A stretch of 64,000 nucleotides of DNA, taken from contig NZ_CP061538.1 in assembly GCF_014705945.2 (NCBI RefSeq), positions 1,178,001-1,242,000 of the forward strand, in the 5' to 3' direction. The notes beneath the pieces were generated by a model, which had not been told where the DNA came from, made no database searches, and saw nothing but the letters and a program-made list of their open reading frames with translations. Source of the DNA: Rothia amarae (GTDB taxonomy: Bacteria; Actinomycetota; Actinomycetes; Actinomycetales; Micrococcaceae). The position numbers were made by a program, and so were the translations under genes. Shown here piece by piece: positions 56,175-64,000 of the stretch; position 1 is the first letter of the stretch; each line of letters opens with the position of its first letter.

Positions 56175-56810
56175 ATGGAGCCCGAGATTCCCCGCGGGCA
56201 GGCTAATTTATCTTCACGAGACTTGCCTGATCCCCAGAAGGTAAGAGAAGTCCAAGAGGATTATCTAGAAAAGAAACGCCCTCTTATTATCATTGGTCCC
56301 ATGGCGGCAGGTAAGTCGTATATTGGTACGCATTTTGCCCGCTTTTACGGGTTTTCCTTTGTGGACGCTGACCACCTGATTGTTGAAAAATACGGTCCTA
56401 TTTCTGAAATTTTTGAGGAAAGAGGAGAAGAGTTTTTTCGGAAGGTAGAAGCCGAAGTTATCTCTGAAGTATTGACCTCGCCTCATTTTAGAAACTGTGT
56501 TTTTTCATTAGGAGGAGGCGCTCCTATGTCCGATGCAGTAGCACGTCTACTTCGCGGTGAACAGGTTGTTTATATTCAGGTAGATGCTGAAACTGTTCGT
56601 CCACGTATTGAACACAATAAGAATAGACCGCTGCTTCAACCCCATCCGGTTCAGAAGTGGTCAGAGATTTTTGAGCAACGCGCCCACCGTTATGAAGAGC
56701 TTGCAAGCTATATTCTGGATGCTCGGGGTGGGCGACCCATAACTGAGATGGCTGCGGAACTTTATGAGTTTTTGCAGAAAGAACGTTCTGAGGAAGATAT
56801 CAATGAGTGA
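56175..56810 (+). CDS. aroK: shikimate kinase
   Basis: Phosphorylates shikimate. Walker A GPMAAGKS is at 41-48; DADHLIVEKYGPISEIFEERGEEFFRKVEAEVI and SLGGGAPM are the substrate-binding segments, and NRPLL lies in the lid region. The protein is 211 residues, about 35-40 longer at the N-terminus than typical shikimate kinase; that extension is charged and not recognised. It starts 3 bp after aroC and overlaps aroB by 8 bp. Confidence 0.93.
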   Translation: MEPEIPRGQANLSSRDLPDPQKVREVQEDYLEKKRPLIIIGPMAAGKSYIGTHFARFYGFSFVDADHLIVEKYGPISEIFEERGEEFFRKVEAEVISEVLTSPHFRNCVFSLGGGAPMSDAVARLLRGEQVVYIQVDAETVRPRIEHNKNRPLLQPHPVQKWSEIFEQRAHRYEELASYILDARGGRPITEMAAELYEFLQKERSEEDINE

Positions 56811-57900
56811 AAATTCTGCACCCACCACCATCCATGTTTCTGGTAAACAGCCATCGGAACATTACGACGTTCTCGTGGGTGATAATTTGTTGCCACAGTT
56901 ACCGAGCATTCTGGGGCATCGGGTAAAAAAGATTTTGGTGATTCATCCCAGGGCTTTACGGTCTACCGGCGAACTCGTGATGGAAGATTTACGTTCTGCA
57001 GGATATGAGTCTTTTAGTGCTGAAATCCCCGACGCTGAAGAAGGTAAGCATCTTCAGGTGGCAGGTTTTTGCTGGCAGGTGCTCGGTCAGAACGATTTCA
57101 CCAGAACAGACGCGGTTATTTCTGTAGGAGGTGGCGCCGTCAGCGACTTGGCAGGATTCGTAGCGTCCACGTGGATGCGAGGTGTGAAGGTTATTCATAT
57201 CCCGACAACTTTGCTGGGGATGGTGGATGCTGCGGTCGGGGGAAAGACCGCTATAAATACGGCGGAGGGCAAAAACCTTGTCGGCACTTTCTATCCTCCG
57301 CTTGCTGTCCTCTGCGAACTGGGAACTTTACGAACATTGCCGGAAAATGAGTTGCTCACGGGTATGGCTGAGGTCATCAAATGTGGGTTTATCGCGGATT
57401 CTAAGATTCTTGATCTCATTGAAAATAACCCAGAAAAAGTTCGCGACTCACAATCTGAGGTAGTGCGCGAACTCATTGAGCGCTCTATTCGAGTTAAGGC
57501 TGAGGTAGTTTCAGAGGATTTGAAGGAAACCGGTCGCCGGGAGTTCCTCAATTACGGGCATACCCTCGGTCACGCCATCGAACATGCTGAACGCTACCAG
57601 TGGCGTCATGGAGCTGCAGTAGCAGTAGGTATGGTTTTTGCCGCCGAGCTCAGTCTGGCTGCGGGATATTTGAACGAGAAAACTGTAGACCGCACCCGAG
57701 AGATTTGCGCTTCATTAGGATTACCCACTACCTACCGCGCAGATAAATGGGCGCAACTTTTGGAGACCATGCGTCGAGATAAAAAAACAAGAGGCAACCT
57801 GTTGCGATTTGTTGTCTTAGAAGAAATTGGGAAACCGCGTATCTATGAAGTGCCCGATGAATCTATTCTCTTTGCTACCTTCCAAGAAATTTCAGAATAA
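56803..57900 (+). CDS. aroB: 3-dehydroquinate synthase
   Basis: Converts DAHP to 3-dehydroquinate with NAD and a metal. VISVGGGAVSDLAGFVASTWMRG and HIPTTLLGMVDAAVGGKTAIN are the nucleotide and substrate loops. The metal ligands include a glutamate in AEVIKCGFI and the histidines of GHTLGHAIEH and HGAAVAVGMV. Start ATG 56803 follows GAGGAAG and overlaps the end of aroK; a longer frame begins inside aroK without support. 365 residues. Confidence 0.96.
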   Translation: MSENSAPTTIHVSGKQPSEHYDVLVGDNLLPQLPSILGHRVKKILVIHPRALRSTGELVMEDLRSAGYESFSAEIPDAEEGKHLQVAGFCWQVLGQNDFTRTDAVISVGGGAVSDLAGFVASTWMRGVKVIHIPTTLLGMVDAAVGGKTAINTAEGKNLVGTFYPPLAVLCELGTLRTLPENELLTGMAEVIKCGFIADSKILDLIENNPEKVRDSQSEVVRELIERSIRVKAEVVSEDLKETGRREFLNYGHTLGHAIEHAERYQWRHGAAVAVGMVFAAELSLAAGYLNEKTVDRTREICASLGLPTTYRADKWAQLLETMRRDKKTRGNLLRFVVLEEIGKPRIYEVPDESILFATFQEISE

Positions 57901-58027
57901 CTTGTGAATCACAGACCACAGATTATCGCTGTACTATAAAACATATTTTCTGCCTTGAGCCGGCTATTCGCGTTACAATGGCAAAGAATCTTTTGATACT
58001 TGAAAATTCCAAACATAGGAGAGTCGG

Positions 58028-58591
58028 TTGGCTACTACCAACGATATTAAAAACGGAACCGTCTTGAAGATTGACGGTAATCTCTGGTCAATCATCGAAT
58101 TCCAGCATGTGAAGCCCGGTAAAGGTGGCGCCTTCGTTCGCACTAAGATGCGCAACGTTACCTCCGGCAAAGTAGTTGATAAGACTTTCAACGCTGGTGC
58201 AAAGATTGAGACCGCAACCGTTGATCGCTCTGACTACCAGTACCTTTACCAGGATGGCGACGACTATGTCTTCATGGACAACAAGACCTACGATCAGATT
58301 AATGTTCCCAGCACTGTTGTAGGCGATGCTGCTAACTACATGCTCGAATCACAGATGGCAACTATTGCATTGCACGAAGGATTGCCCCTCTACATTGAGC
58401 TTCCTGCTTCTGTTGTTTTGGAAATTACTTACACCGAGCCGGGACTACAGGGCGACCGCTCAACCGGTGGCACCAAGCCTGCGACTGTTGAAACCGGCGC
58501 TCAGATTCAGGTTCCTTTGTTCCTGGAAACTGGCACCAAAGTCAAAGTAGATACTCGCACCGGTGAATATCTCGGTCGCGTCAACGACTAA
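58028..58591 (+). CDS. efp: elongation factor P
   Basis: Relieves ribosome stalling at proline stretches. The 187-residue protein has the three beta domains of EF-P. The tip loop is PGKGG with K32, the type not obviously requiring the E. coli beta-lysyl modification. The C-terminal [23 protein letters not shown] signature is intact. The start is TTG 58028 behind TAGGAGAG, an unusual codon for a highly expressed gene. About 130 bp separate it from aroB, with a likely promoter around TATAAA (57935). nusB starts 10 bp after the stop. Confidence 0.96.
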   Translation: MATTNDIKNGTVLKIDGNLWSIIEFQHVKPGKGGAFVRTKMRNVTSGKVVDKTFNAGAKIETATVDRSDYQYLYQDGDDYVFMDNKTYDQINVPSTVVGDAANYMLESQMATIALHEGLPLYIELPASVVLEITYTEPGLQGDRSTGGTKPATVETGAQIQVPLFLETGTKVKVDTRTGEYLGRVND

Positions 58592-58601
58592 TTAGGATAC
58601 T

Positions 58602-59012
58602 GTGAACTCACGGACAAAAGCACGCCTTCGGGCACTTGAAGTATTGTTCGAAGCCGAACAAAGAAACGACGACATCATGGATGTACTCGTTCGCCGTCGT
58701 ATGTACACCTCGGCTCAAATCTCAGCCTATTCAGAACAGATGGTGCGCGGTGTACGTGACCATGATGAAGAAATTCGCGAATATATTGAAACCTATTCGC
58801 AGGGTTGGACGATGGATCGTATGCCTAGCGTAGACCGGGTAGCTCTCCGTTTGGGAACATGGGAATTATTGTTTAACGACGATGTTCCCGATCCTGTTGC
58901 TATTTCAGAAGCAACAGGTTTAGTCAGAACTCTTTCAACAGATGATTCACCCAAGTTCGTTAATGGTTTGCTGGATCGCTTGCGCCAGGTTAAATCAACT
59001 TTGCTTGCATAG
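58602..59012 (+). CDS. nusB: transcription antitermination factor NusB
   Basis: Helical protein that binds boxA RNA with S10 during rRNA transcription. 136 residues. RTKARLRALEVLFEAEQR is the N-terminal signature, and VPDPVAISEATGLVRTLSTDDSPKFVNGLLDRL is the conserved C-terminal block. The start is GTG 58602. efp-nusB is the standard pairing; a strong terminator follows. Confidence 0.96.
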   Translation: MNSRTKARLRALEVLFEAEQRNDDIMDVLVRRRMYTSAQISAYSEQMVRGVRDHDEEIREYIETYSQGWTMDRMPSVDRVALRLGTWELLFNDDVPDPVAISEATGLVRTLSTDDSPKFVNGLLDRLRQVKSTLLA

Positions 59013-59013
59013 A

Positions 59014-59051
59014 AAAAATGGAGTAACGCATCATAGCGTTACTCCATTTTT
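59014..59051 (+). terminator. strong terminator after nusB
   Basis: A 16-bp perfect stem (59014-59029 with 59036-59051) ending in TTTTT, loop ATCATA. It separates the aro-efp-nusB genes from the pyrimidine operon. Confidence 0.92.
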
Positions 59052-59130
59052 GTCATGAGCAGGGACGCCATGTCGCACGTCGGTGGTTTCATCAGGGGTG
59101 TGGCATGGTAAATTATTGAATTGATCAAGC

Positions 59131-59166
59131 AACCTTTAAATCCGTCCTGTGAGGCGGGGAAGGAGG
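59131..59166 (+). promoter_or_regulatory. PyrR-binding leader element over the pyrR ribosome-binding site
   Basis: The sequence CCTGTGAGGC (59146-59155) with the surrounding stem TCCG/CGGG and the adjacent AAGGAGG (59160-59166) matches the actinobacterial PyrR RNA-binding loop. The Shine-Dalgarno region follows directly, so PyrR bound with UMP would block translation, as described for mycobacteria. No separate attenuator hairpin is visible between this element and pyrR. Confidence 0.8.
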
Positions 59167-59173
59167 CCGGCAT

Positions 59174-59749
59174 ATGAGTAATACAGAGCAGAAGGCTCGC
59201 ATCATACTCAATGAAGCCGACATCAACCGTGCGCTGACACGCATTGCCCATGAAATTCTTGAGGCAAATAAAGGCAGCGAAGACATTATTCTGATGGGTA
59301 TTCTCCGCAAGGGGTACCCGCTAGCTCAGCGTTTGGCTGAAAAAATAGCCCAGGCAGATTCTTCTTTTTCTGCTTCCCAATGCCTGGGGCAGTTAGATAT
59401 CACGATGTATAGAGACGACCTGCTGAAGATTCCCGGCCGTTCTCCTGAGCCCACTCAGCTTCCTGCTGTTGGAATCGATGGTAAGAAAATTGTGCTGGTG
59501 GACGACGTCTTGTATTCCGGTCGTACAATACGAGCAGCTCTAGATGCATTGAAAGACTATGGACGCCCCGATATTGTGCGTCTTGCTGTGTTAGTAGATC
59601 GTGGCCATCGTGAATTACCAATTCGAGCAGACTTCGTCGGTAAGAACCTCCCCACATCTTCAGATGAAAAAGTAAAGGTTTATCTTGGCGATACCCCCAA
59701 CGCTGAAGACCGAGTTGAAATTATGCACGCTGAGAAGGCGGGGGAGTAG
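59174..59749 (+). CDS. pyrR: bifunctional PyrR: pyr operon regulator / uracil phosphoribosyltransferase
   Basis: UMP-dependent RNA-binding repressor of the pyr operon that also has uracil phosphoribosyltransferase activity. The PRPP loop [20 protein letters not shown] (about residues 111-130) is intact, as is [10 protein letters not shown] and the [20 protein letters not shown] segment. 191 residues. AAGGAGG lies 7 nt upstream of ATG 59174. It heads the operon and is controlled through the leader element. Confidence 0.96.
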   Translation: MSNTEQKARIILNEADINRALTRIAHEILEANKGSEDIILMGILRKGYPLAQRLAEKIAQADSSFSASQCLGQLDITMYRDDLLKIPGRSPEPTQLPAVGIDGKKIVLVDDVLYSGRTIRAALDALKDYGRPDIVRLAVLVDRGHRELPIRADFVGKNLPTSSDEKVKVYLGDTPNAEDRVEIMHAEKAGE

Positions 59750-59752
59750 ACC

Positions 59753-60733
59753 ATGAAACATCTTTTAGACACCCGAGATCTTTCTCTAGAGGATGCTCTC
59801 AATATTCTTGATACTGCCGATTACATGCGGGAAGTTGGCACGAGGACCGTCAAAAAACTTCCAGCTTTGCAAGGTCGGACCGTCGTTAATCTCTTCTTTG
59901 AGGACTCAACTCGAACTCGTCTTTCCTTTGAAACGGCTGAGAAGCGTCTTTCGGCAGACATTATTAATTTTGCTGCTAAAGGGTCTTCGGTCTCTAAAGG
60001 TGAATCCCTAAAGGACACTGCGCAGACTCTAGCAGCTATCAACGCTGATGCGGTGGTAGTGCGCCATAGTGCGTCAGGAGCTCCGCAGCGTTTAGCTGAA
60101 GCAGGATGGATTGACGTTCCAATTCTTAACGCTGGCGACGGAACTCATGCTCACCCCACGCAGGCGCTCTTGGACGCAATGACTTTGCGTCAATTCAGAG
60201 AATCGGTCACTGGCATTCCGACAAGAGGATCGACGCTGGAGGGCATGCGGGTAGCAATCGTGGGAGATATTCTGCATTCGCGCGTTGCACGCTCAAACAT
60301 GTGGTTGCTGCATACCTTGGGCGCTGAAGTAGTTTTCGTGGCCCCTCCAACTTTGCTACCTATCGGAGTTGAAGACTGGCCTTGCGAGGTCTTCTATAGT
60401 TTCGATGAAGCAATGGAAACAGATCTGGACGCAGTCATGTTGCTCCGCATCCAGATGGAACGCATGAATGCGGCATTCTTCCCGAGCGTTGAAGAATATT
60501 CACGTTTGTGGGGTCTTACCCCTGAACGATTCAAAACGCTGGATAAATCGAAGCAAGAGACCGCAATTTTGCATCCTGGTCCCATGAACCGTGGATTAGA
60601 AATTTCTTCGATTGCTGCTGATTCCCAGCAATCTTGGGTTCTCCGGCAGGTTAACAACGGTGTATCCGTACGAATGGCTGCCCTTTATCTCTTGATGACC
60701 GGCGGTTCTTCCGCAGATTTTCAAACCCACTAA
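59753..60733 (+). CDS. pyrB: aspartate carbamoyltransferase catalytic subunit
   Basis: Condenses carbamoyl phosphate with aspartate. The carbamoyl-phosphate site [13 protein letters not shown] lies near residue 49; [24 protein letters not shown] and the [11 protein letters not shown] motif follow in order. 326 residues. It starts 3 bp after pyrR and ends exactly at the codon before the next possible start. No regulatory subunit gene (pyrI) is present, as usual in actinobacteria. Confidence 0.97.
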   Translation: MKHLLDTRDLSLEDALNILDTADYMREVGTRTVKKLPALQGRTVVNLFFEDSTRTRLSFETAEKRLSADIINFAAKGSSVSKGESLKDTAQTLAAINADAVVVRHSASGAPQRLAEAGWIDVPILNAGDGTHAHPTQALLDAMTLRQFRESVTGIPTRGSTLEGMRVAIVGDILHSRVARSNMWLLHTLGAEVVFVAPPTLLPIGVEDWPCEVFYSFDEAMETDLDAVMLLRIQMERMNAAFFPSVEEYSRLWGLTPERFKTLDKSKQETAILHPGPMNRGLEISSIAADSQQSWVLRQVNNGVSVRMAALYLLMTGGSSADFQTH

Positions 60734-60751
60734 ATGCTGAAAGAGCTAATG

Positions 60752-62059
60752 ATGACTTCAAAATACCTCATCAAAAACGTTTCAATTCTCGGTGAAAATA
60801 CCTCCGATATCTTCATTGAAGACGGAAAAATCGCACGCATCGGATCCTCGTTGGAAGCACAGGATGCAACCGTCGTGGACGGCGAAGGGCTCATAGCACT
60901 TCCCGGACTAGTGGATTTACATACACATCTTCGTGAGCCTGGGCAAGAAGATGCAGAGACAGTCGAATCCGGTACACAAGCAGCGGCTTTGGGCGGTTAT
61001 ACCGCTGTTTTTGCTATGGCTAATTCGAAACCAGTTGCTGATACCGCAGGCGTGGTAGAGCAGGTCTTTGAGTTGGGCAAAGATTCCGGTTGGGTAAAAG
61101 TGCAGCCCATTGGCGCTGTAACCCAAGGTCTCAAGGGCGAGAAACTCTCTGAGATGGGTGCCATGGCAGAATCACGCGCTCAGGTTCGGGTCTTCTCCGA
61201 TGACGGCATGTGTGTGTGGGATCCAGCCCTGATGCGTCGGGCTCTTGAATACGTGAAGACCTTCAACGGCGTGATTGCCCAGCATGCACAGGAACCTCGC
61301 CTCACTGAAAATGCTCAAATGAATGAAGGAAAAGTTTCTGCAGAACTTGGCTTAGCTGGCTGGCCTGCCGTCGCCGAAGAATCCATCATCGCACGCGACG
61401 TCCTACTCGCAGAACACGTGAATTCCCGCCTCCATATTTGCCACCTTTCAACAAAGGGCTCGGTAGAAATTGTACGTTGGGCCAAGGAACGGGGAATCAA
61501 CGTCACCGCAGAAGTTACCCCGCACCATCTCCTGCTAACTGATGAACTGGTGCGTACATATGATCCGGTCTATAAGGTAAATCCTCCTCTTCGCACAGAG
61601 GAAGATGTAATGGCTCTGCGCCGGGCAGTAGCTGAGGGCATCATCGATATCATTGGCACGGATCATGCCCCGCATCCACTTGAGGCTAAGGACTGCGAAT
61701 GGGCATGCGCAGCCAACGGCATGACAGGGCTCGAGCAGGCACTTTCAATCGTGCAAAAAACTCTGGTAGATACAGGGCTCATTTCATGGTCTCGAGTTGC
61801 AGAAATTATGAGTTCTAAACCAGCCGAAATCGGTTTAGCTTCCGATCAAGGGCGTCCACTTGCAGAAGGTGAACCTGCAAACATTGTGCTGATAGATCCT
61901 CATGCAGAGCGGATTATCAATCCTCAGGAACAGGCAACTAAGGGTAAAAATAATCCCTACCGGAGTATGCATGTTCCCGGTGCCGTCCGGGCAACCTTCT
62001 TTGAAGGACACCCCACAGTTCTTGACGGTGCACTAGCAACCCCGCATACCCAGCGATAG
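60752..62059 (+). CDS. pyrC: dihydroorotase
   Basis: Cyclises carbamoyl aspartate to dihydroorotate. DLHTHLREPG carries the HxH zinc ligands; EVTPHHLLL, NPPLRTEED and GTDHAPH (catalytic Asp) are in place. This is the long type I form (435 residues). ATG 60752 is preferred because GAAAGAG is 6 nt upstream; ATG 60749 and 60734 are in frame, the last abutting the pyrB stop. Confidence 0.95.
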   Translation: MTSKYLIKNVSILGENTSDIFIEDGKIARIGSSLEAQDATVVDGEGLIALPGLVDLHTHLREPGQEDAETVESGTQAAALGGYTAVFAMANSKPVADTAGVVEQVFELGKDSGWVKVQPIGAVTQGLKGEKLSEMGAMAESRAQVRVFSDDGMCVWDPALMRRALEYVKTFNGVIAQHAQEPRLTENAQMNEGKVSAELGLAGWPAVAEESIIARDVLLAEHVNSRLHICHLSTKGSVEIVRWAKERGINVTAEVTPHHLLLTDELVRTYDPVYKVNPPLRTEEDVMALRRAVAEGIIDIIGTDHAPHPLEAKDCEWACAANGMTGLEQALSIVQKTLVDTGLISWSRVAEIMSSKPAEIGLASDQGRPLAEGEPANIVLIDPHAERIINPQEQATKGKNNPYRSMHVPGAVRATFFEGHPTVLDGALATPHTQR

Positions 62060-62069
62060 GACACAGAGT

Positions 62070-62591
62070 TTGGGAAGCAAACTAATACCAACCCTCATCT
62101 GCATCGCCATCATTTTCTTGGTGATTGCGCTCATGAAACGGGGATGGAGCAACCGCCAGAAAAGTCAGAAAAGCTGGGGGAAACTCTCAGAAGTTCCTCT
62201 GCAGTACGATGAGAAAAATCCTCTCGCAGTGTTTCCTGGAACCTATGTGTGTACAACTCTAGAAGGCGATTGGCTAGAACGTGTTTCTGTTGAAAGTCTC
62301 GGCGTGAAATCAGCCGGTCAACTCTTCATTTTTGATGACGGTCTCATTATTTCTCGTGATGGAGCCCAAGACATTTATCTCTCTGCCTCAGAGATTCAAG
62401 GTGTCCGAACGGAATCCGGTGTTAACGGAAAATTCGTGGAAAAAGACGGGCTCCTAGTCGTGAGCTGGTTATTTGGGAACCACCCGGTGGACTCGGCGTT
62501 TCGCACTCAATTCTCAGAAGACAAAAAAACAGCTCAGCGCATGATTCTTGATCTTGCTCCTGATGCGTTTACCGCACTTCCCCAATCTTAG
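62070..62591 (+). CDS. membrane protein between pyrC and carA (Rv1382-like)
   Basis: A 173-residue protein with one N-terminal membrane segment (LIPTLICIAIIFLVIALM) and a soluble beta-rich domain containing GTYVCTTLEGDWLERVSVESLGVKSAGQL. The start TTG 62070 is 10 bp after pyrC. M. tuberculosis has a membrane protein of similar design (Rv1382) at exactly this place between pyrC and carA. Its role in pyrimidine synthesis, if any, is unknown; the strand pattern with IFDDGLIISRDG is reminiscent of a PH-like fold. Confidence 0.82.
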   Translation: MGSKLIPTLICIAIIFLVIALMKRGWSNRQKSQKSWGKLSEVPLQYDEKNPLAVFPGTYVCTTLEGDWLERVSVESLGVKSAGQLFIFDDGLIISRDGAQDIYLSASEIQGVRTESGVNGKFVEKDGLLVVSWLFGNHPVDSAFRTQFSEDKKTAQRMILDLAPDAFTALPQS

Positions 62592-62630
62592 ACAGAACAG
62601 CTATTGCTGCTGACTTTCAGTTAGGACATT

Positions 62631-63797
62631 ATGATGACCAACAAAACCGCTCAGCGTAACGACGCCGTCTTGGTACTTGAAGATGGCACAGCCTTTCGTG
62701 GCCGTTCCTACGGTGCTCAGGGGACTACCCTTGGTGAAGCCGTATTTTCAACGGGCATGACCGGCTACCAAGAAACATTGACGGACCCTTCGTATGCTGG
62801 GCAAATCATCGTGCAAACGGCCCCTCACATTGGTAACACTGGCGTGAACGCTGAAGATGCAGAATCTCGCAAAATTTGGGCAGCTGGTTATGTGGTGCGG
62901 GACGCCGCACGTCGTCCTTCAAACTGGCGCTCCGAACTTTCTCTCGACGACCATCTAGTAGAGCAGGGCGTTGTTGGCATCCGGGGGATTGATACACGCG
63001 CATTGACCCGCCATTTGCGTGATGTTGGTTCCCTGCGTGCAGGTATCTTCGGTGGGGAAGAGGCTAATCGCCCCATAGCTGATCTGGTAGAAAAGGTTAA
63101 GGCTTCTGAGCCCATGGCCGGGCGCAAGCTAGCGGAATCGGTTTCTATTTCACAGACCGAAGTTGTTGAACCAGCGGATTGGGGCTGGGATAAGCCTGTT
63201 GTAGCAGAACTTGCAGCTCTTGATTTGGGCATCAAAGCAATGACTCTCAAGCGATTTGCTGAACGTGGCGTGCGCGTCCATGTTTTGCCAGCTACCAGCA
63301 CTATCGAAGATATTCGGGCGATTAATCCTGATGGTTTCTTCATCTCAAATGGTCCTGGTGATCCGGCTACCGCAGATGAGCAAGTAGAACTCCTTCAGGA
63401 TGTTCTCAGAGAAAAACTGCCATTCTTCGGTATTTGCTTTGGCAACCAGATTCTTGGCAGAGCCTTAGGATTCGGTACATATAAGCTCAAATTTGGTCAC
63501 CGTGGAATCAACCAACCGGTGATGGACCGCACCACCAATAAGGTAGAAATTACCGCTCAGAATCACGGCTTCGCAGTGGATGCTCCTTTGGATGGTCCTA
63601 CAGAGGCTCCCCAGAATGAATTTGGCCGGGTGGAAGTTTCCCACATCGGGCTCAACGACAACGTGGTGGAAGGACTCCGTTGCCTCGACATTCCTGCATT
63701 TTCCGTTCAGTACCACCCAGAAGCTGCAGCGGGACCGCACGATGCGGCCTACCTTTTTGACCGCTTTGTAGACCTCATGCTCGAGCACAAGAACTAA
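62631..63797 (+). CDS. carA: carbamoyl-phosphate synthase small subunit
   Basis: Glutamine amidotransferase subunit that feeds ammonia to CarB. The N-terminal domain starts [19 protein letters not shown]. The class I amidotransferase part has nucleophile C269 in [11 protein letters not shown] and the His-Glu pair in [16 protein letters not shown]. 388 residues. Two ATG codons (62631, 62634) are possible. It lies 40 bp after the membrane gene and 24 bp before carB, in the pyr operon. Confidence 0.97.
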   Translation: MMTNKTAQRNDAVLVLEDGTAFRGRSYGAQGTTLGEAVFSTGMTGYQETLTDPSYAGQIIVQTAPHIGNTGVNAEDAESRKIWAAGYVVRDAARRPSNWRSELSLDDHLVEQGVVGIRGIDTRALTRHLRDVGSLRAGIFGGEEANRPIADLVEKVKASEPMAGRKLAESVSISQTEVVEPADWGWDKPVVAELAALDLGIKAMTLKRFAERGVRVHVLPATSTIEDIRAINPDGFFISNGPGDPATADEQVELLQDVLREKLPFFGICFGNQILGRALGFGTYKLKFGHRGINQPVMDRTTNKVEITAQNHGFAVDAPLDGPTEAPQNEFGRVEVSHIGLNDNVVEGLRCLDIPAFSVQYHPEAAAGPHDAAYLFDRFVDLMLEHKN

Positions 63798-63821
63798 GAC
63801 GAACGAAGGAAATAATAGATT

Positions 63822-64000
63822 ATGCCACGCAGAAAAGATCTCAATTCCGTTCTGGTAATTGGTTCCGGCCCGATTGTTATTGGACAGGCAGCAGAGTTTG
63901 ATTACTCTGGTACGCAGGCACTACGCGTGTTGAAAGAAGAAGGCGTGCGCGTCATTCTCGTCAACTCGAATCCCGCGACCATCATGACTGACCCCGAGTT
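63822..64000 (+). CDS. carB: carbamoyl-phosphate synthase large subunit, 3'-truncated by the window edge
   Basis: Only the first 59 codons are inside the window: [35 protein letters not shown] and the following [13 protein letters not shown], the unmistakable N-terminus of CarB. It follows carA after 24 bp with GAAGGAA as ribosome-binding site. The full protein is normally about 1,100 residues. It makes carbamoyl phosphate for both pyrimidines and arginine. Confidence 0.96.
   Translation, partial: MPRRKDLNSVLVIGSGPIVIGQAAEFDYSGTQALRVLKEEGVRVILVNSNPATIMTDPE

Overview
The window is bacterial chromosome from a high-to-moderate G+C actinobacterium. The family Micrococcaceae is likely, and a Rothia-type genome is my best guess. 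The reasons are the nrdHIE cluster with Mn-type NrdF, the pyrR-pyrB-pyrC-orf-carA-carB order with an orf of the Rv1382 kind, the thrS and HIT-protein neighbourhood, murT-gatD, a zinc-free S4, DUF6318 and DUF2797 proteins, and frequent GTG/TTG starts. Base composition is near half G+C by eye except in one clearly A+T-rich island. The genus is inference. The window starts inside proB and ends inside carB.

Layout. 1-5.3 kb: proline synthesis (proB, proA), NAD synthesis (nadD), ribosome silencing factor (rsfS) and a tRNA-Ala. 5.3-9.7 kb: an accessory stretch with an orphan PH-like gene, a decayed DsbA/FrnE gene, a butanediol-dehydrogenase-type enzyme, a lipoprotein and an App1-type phosphatase. 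9.7-14.9 kb: class Ib ribonucleotide reductase (nrdH, nrdI, nrdE, nrdF), with a MarR regulator between nrdE and nrdF and NrdR- and DnaA-type sites upstream. 14.9-21.3 kb: small enzymes (P-loop kinase, two GNATs, a lipoate-ligase-like protein overlapping a YedK/HMCES protein, a FAH-family hydrolase) and a secreted DUF6318/PKD pair. 21.6-26.9 kb: thrS and a HIT protein, separated by an A+T-rich island that holds an AIPR-family (abortive infection) gene and a 369-bp MITE-like element with perfect 17-bp terminal inverted repeats. 27-39.5 kb: DUF2797 gene, murT-gatD (peptidoglycan amidation), yebC, ruvCAB, yajC-secD-secF and a bifunctional rsh. 39.5-47.4 kb: a solitary AbiEi-like gene, a DUF349 gene, then hisS behind a long structured leader, aspS, dtd and rarA. 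47.7-59 kb: rpsD, a DUF948 protein, alaS, ruvX, mltG, aroE, aroC, aroK, aroB, efp and nusB. 59-64 kb: the pyrimidine operon behind a PyrR-binding leader.

How the genes work together. Most of the window is conserved housekeeping in tight operons, often with 1-8 nt overlaps. mltG-aroE-aroC-aroK-aroB makes chorismate. pyrRBC-carAB makes pyrimidines under PyrR control. secD-secF-yajC is the Sec accessory complex. ruvCAB processes Holliday junctions.

The less ordinary parts are: the AIPR island with its MITE and poly-C tract; a solitary AbiEi-like gene; a highly structured hisS leader with two mutually exclusive pairings; a compact, possibly pseudoknotted RNA after aspS; and a FrnE pseudogene whose downstream reading frame still encodes the family C-terminus. 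Start codons were set from ribosome-binding sites and family lengths and differ in places from the longest possible reading frame.
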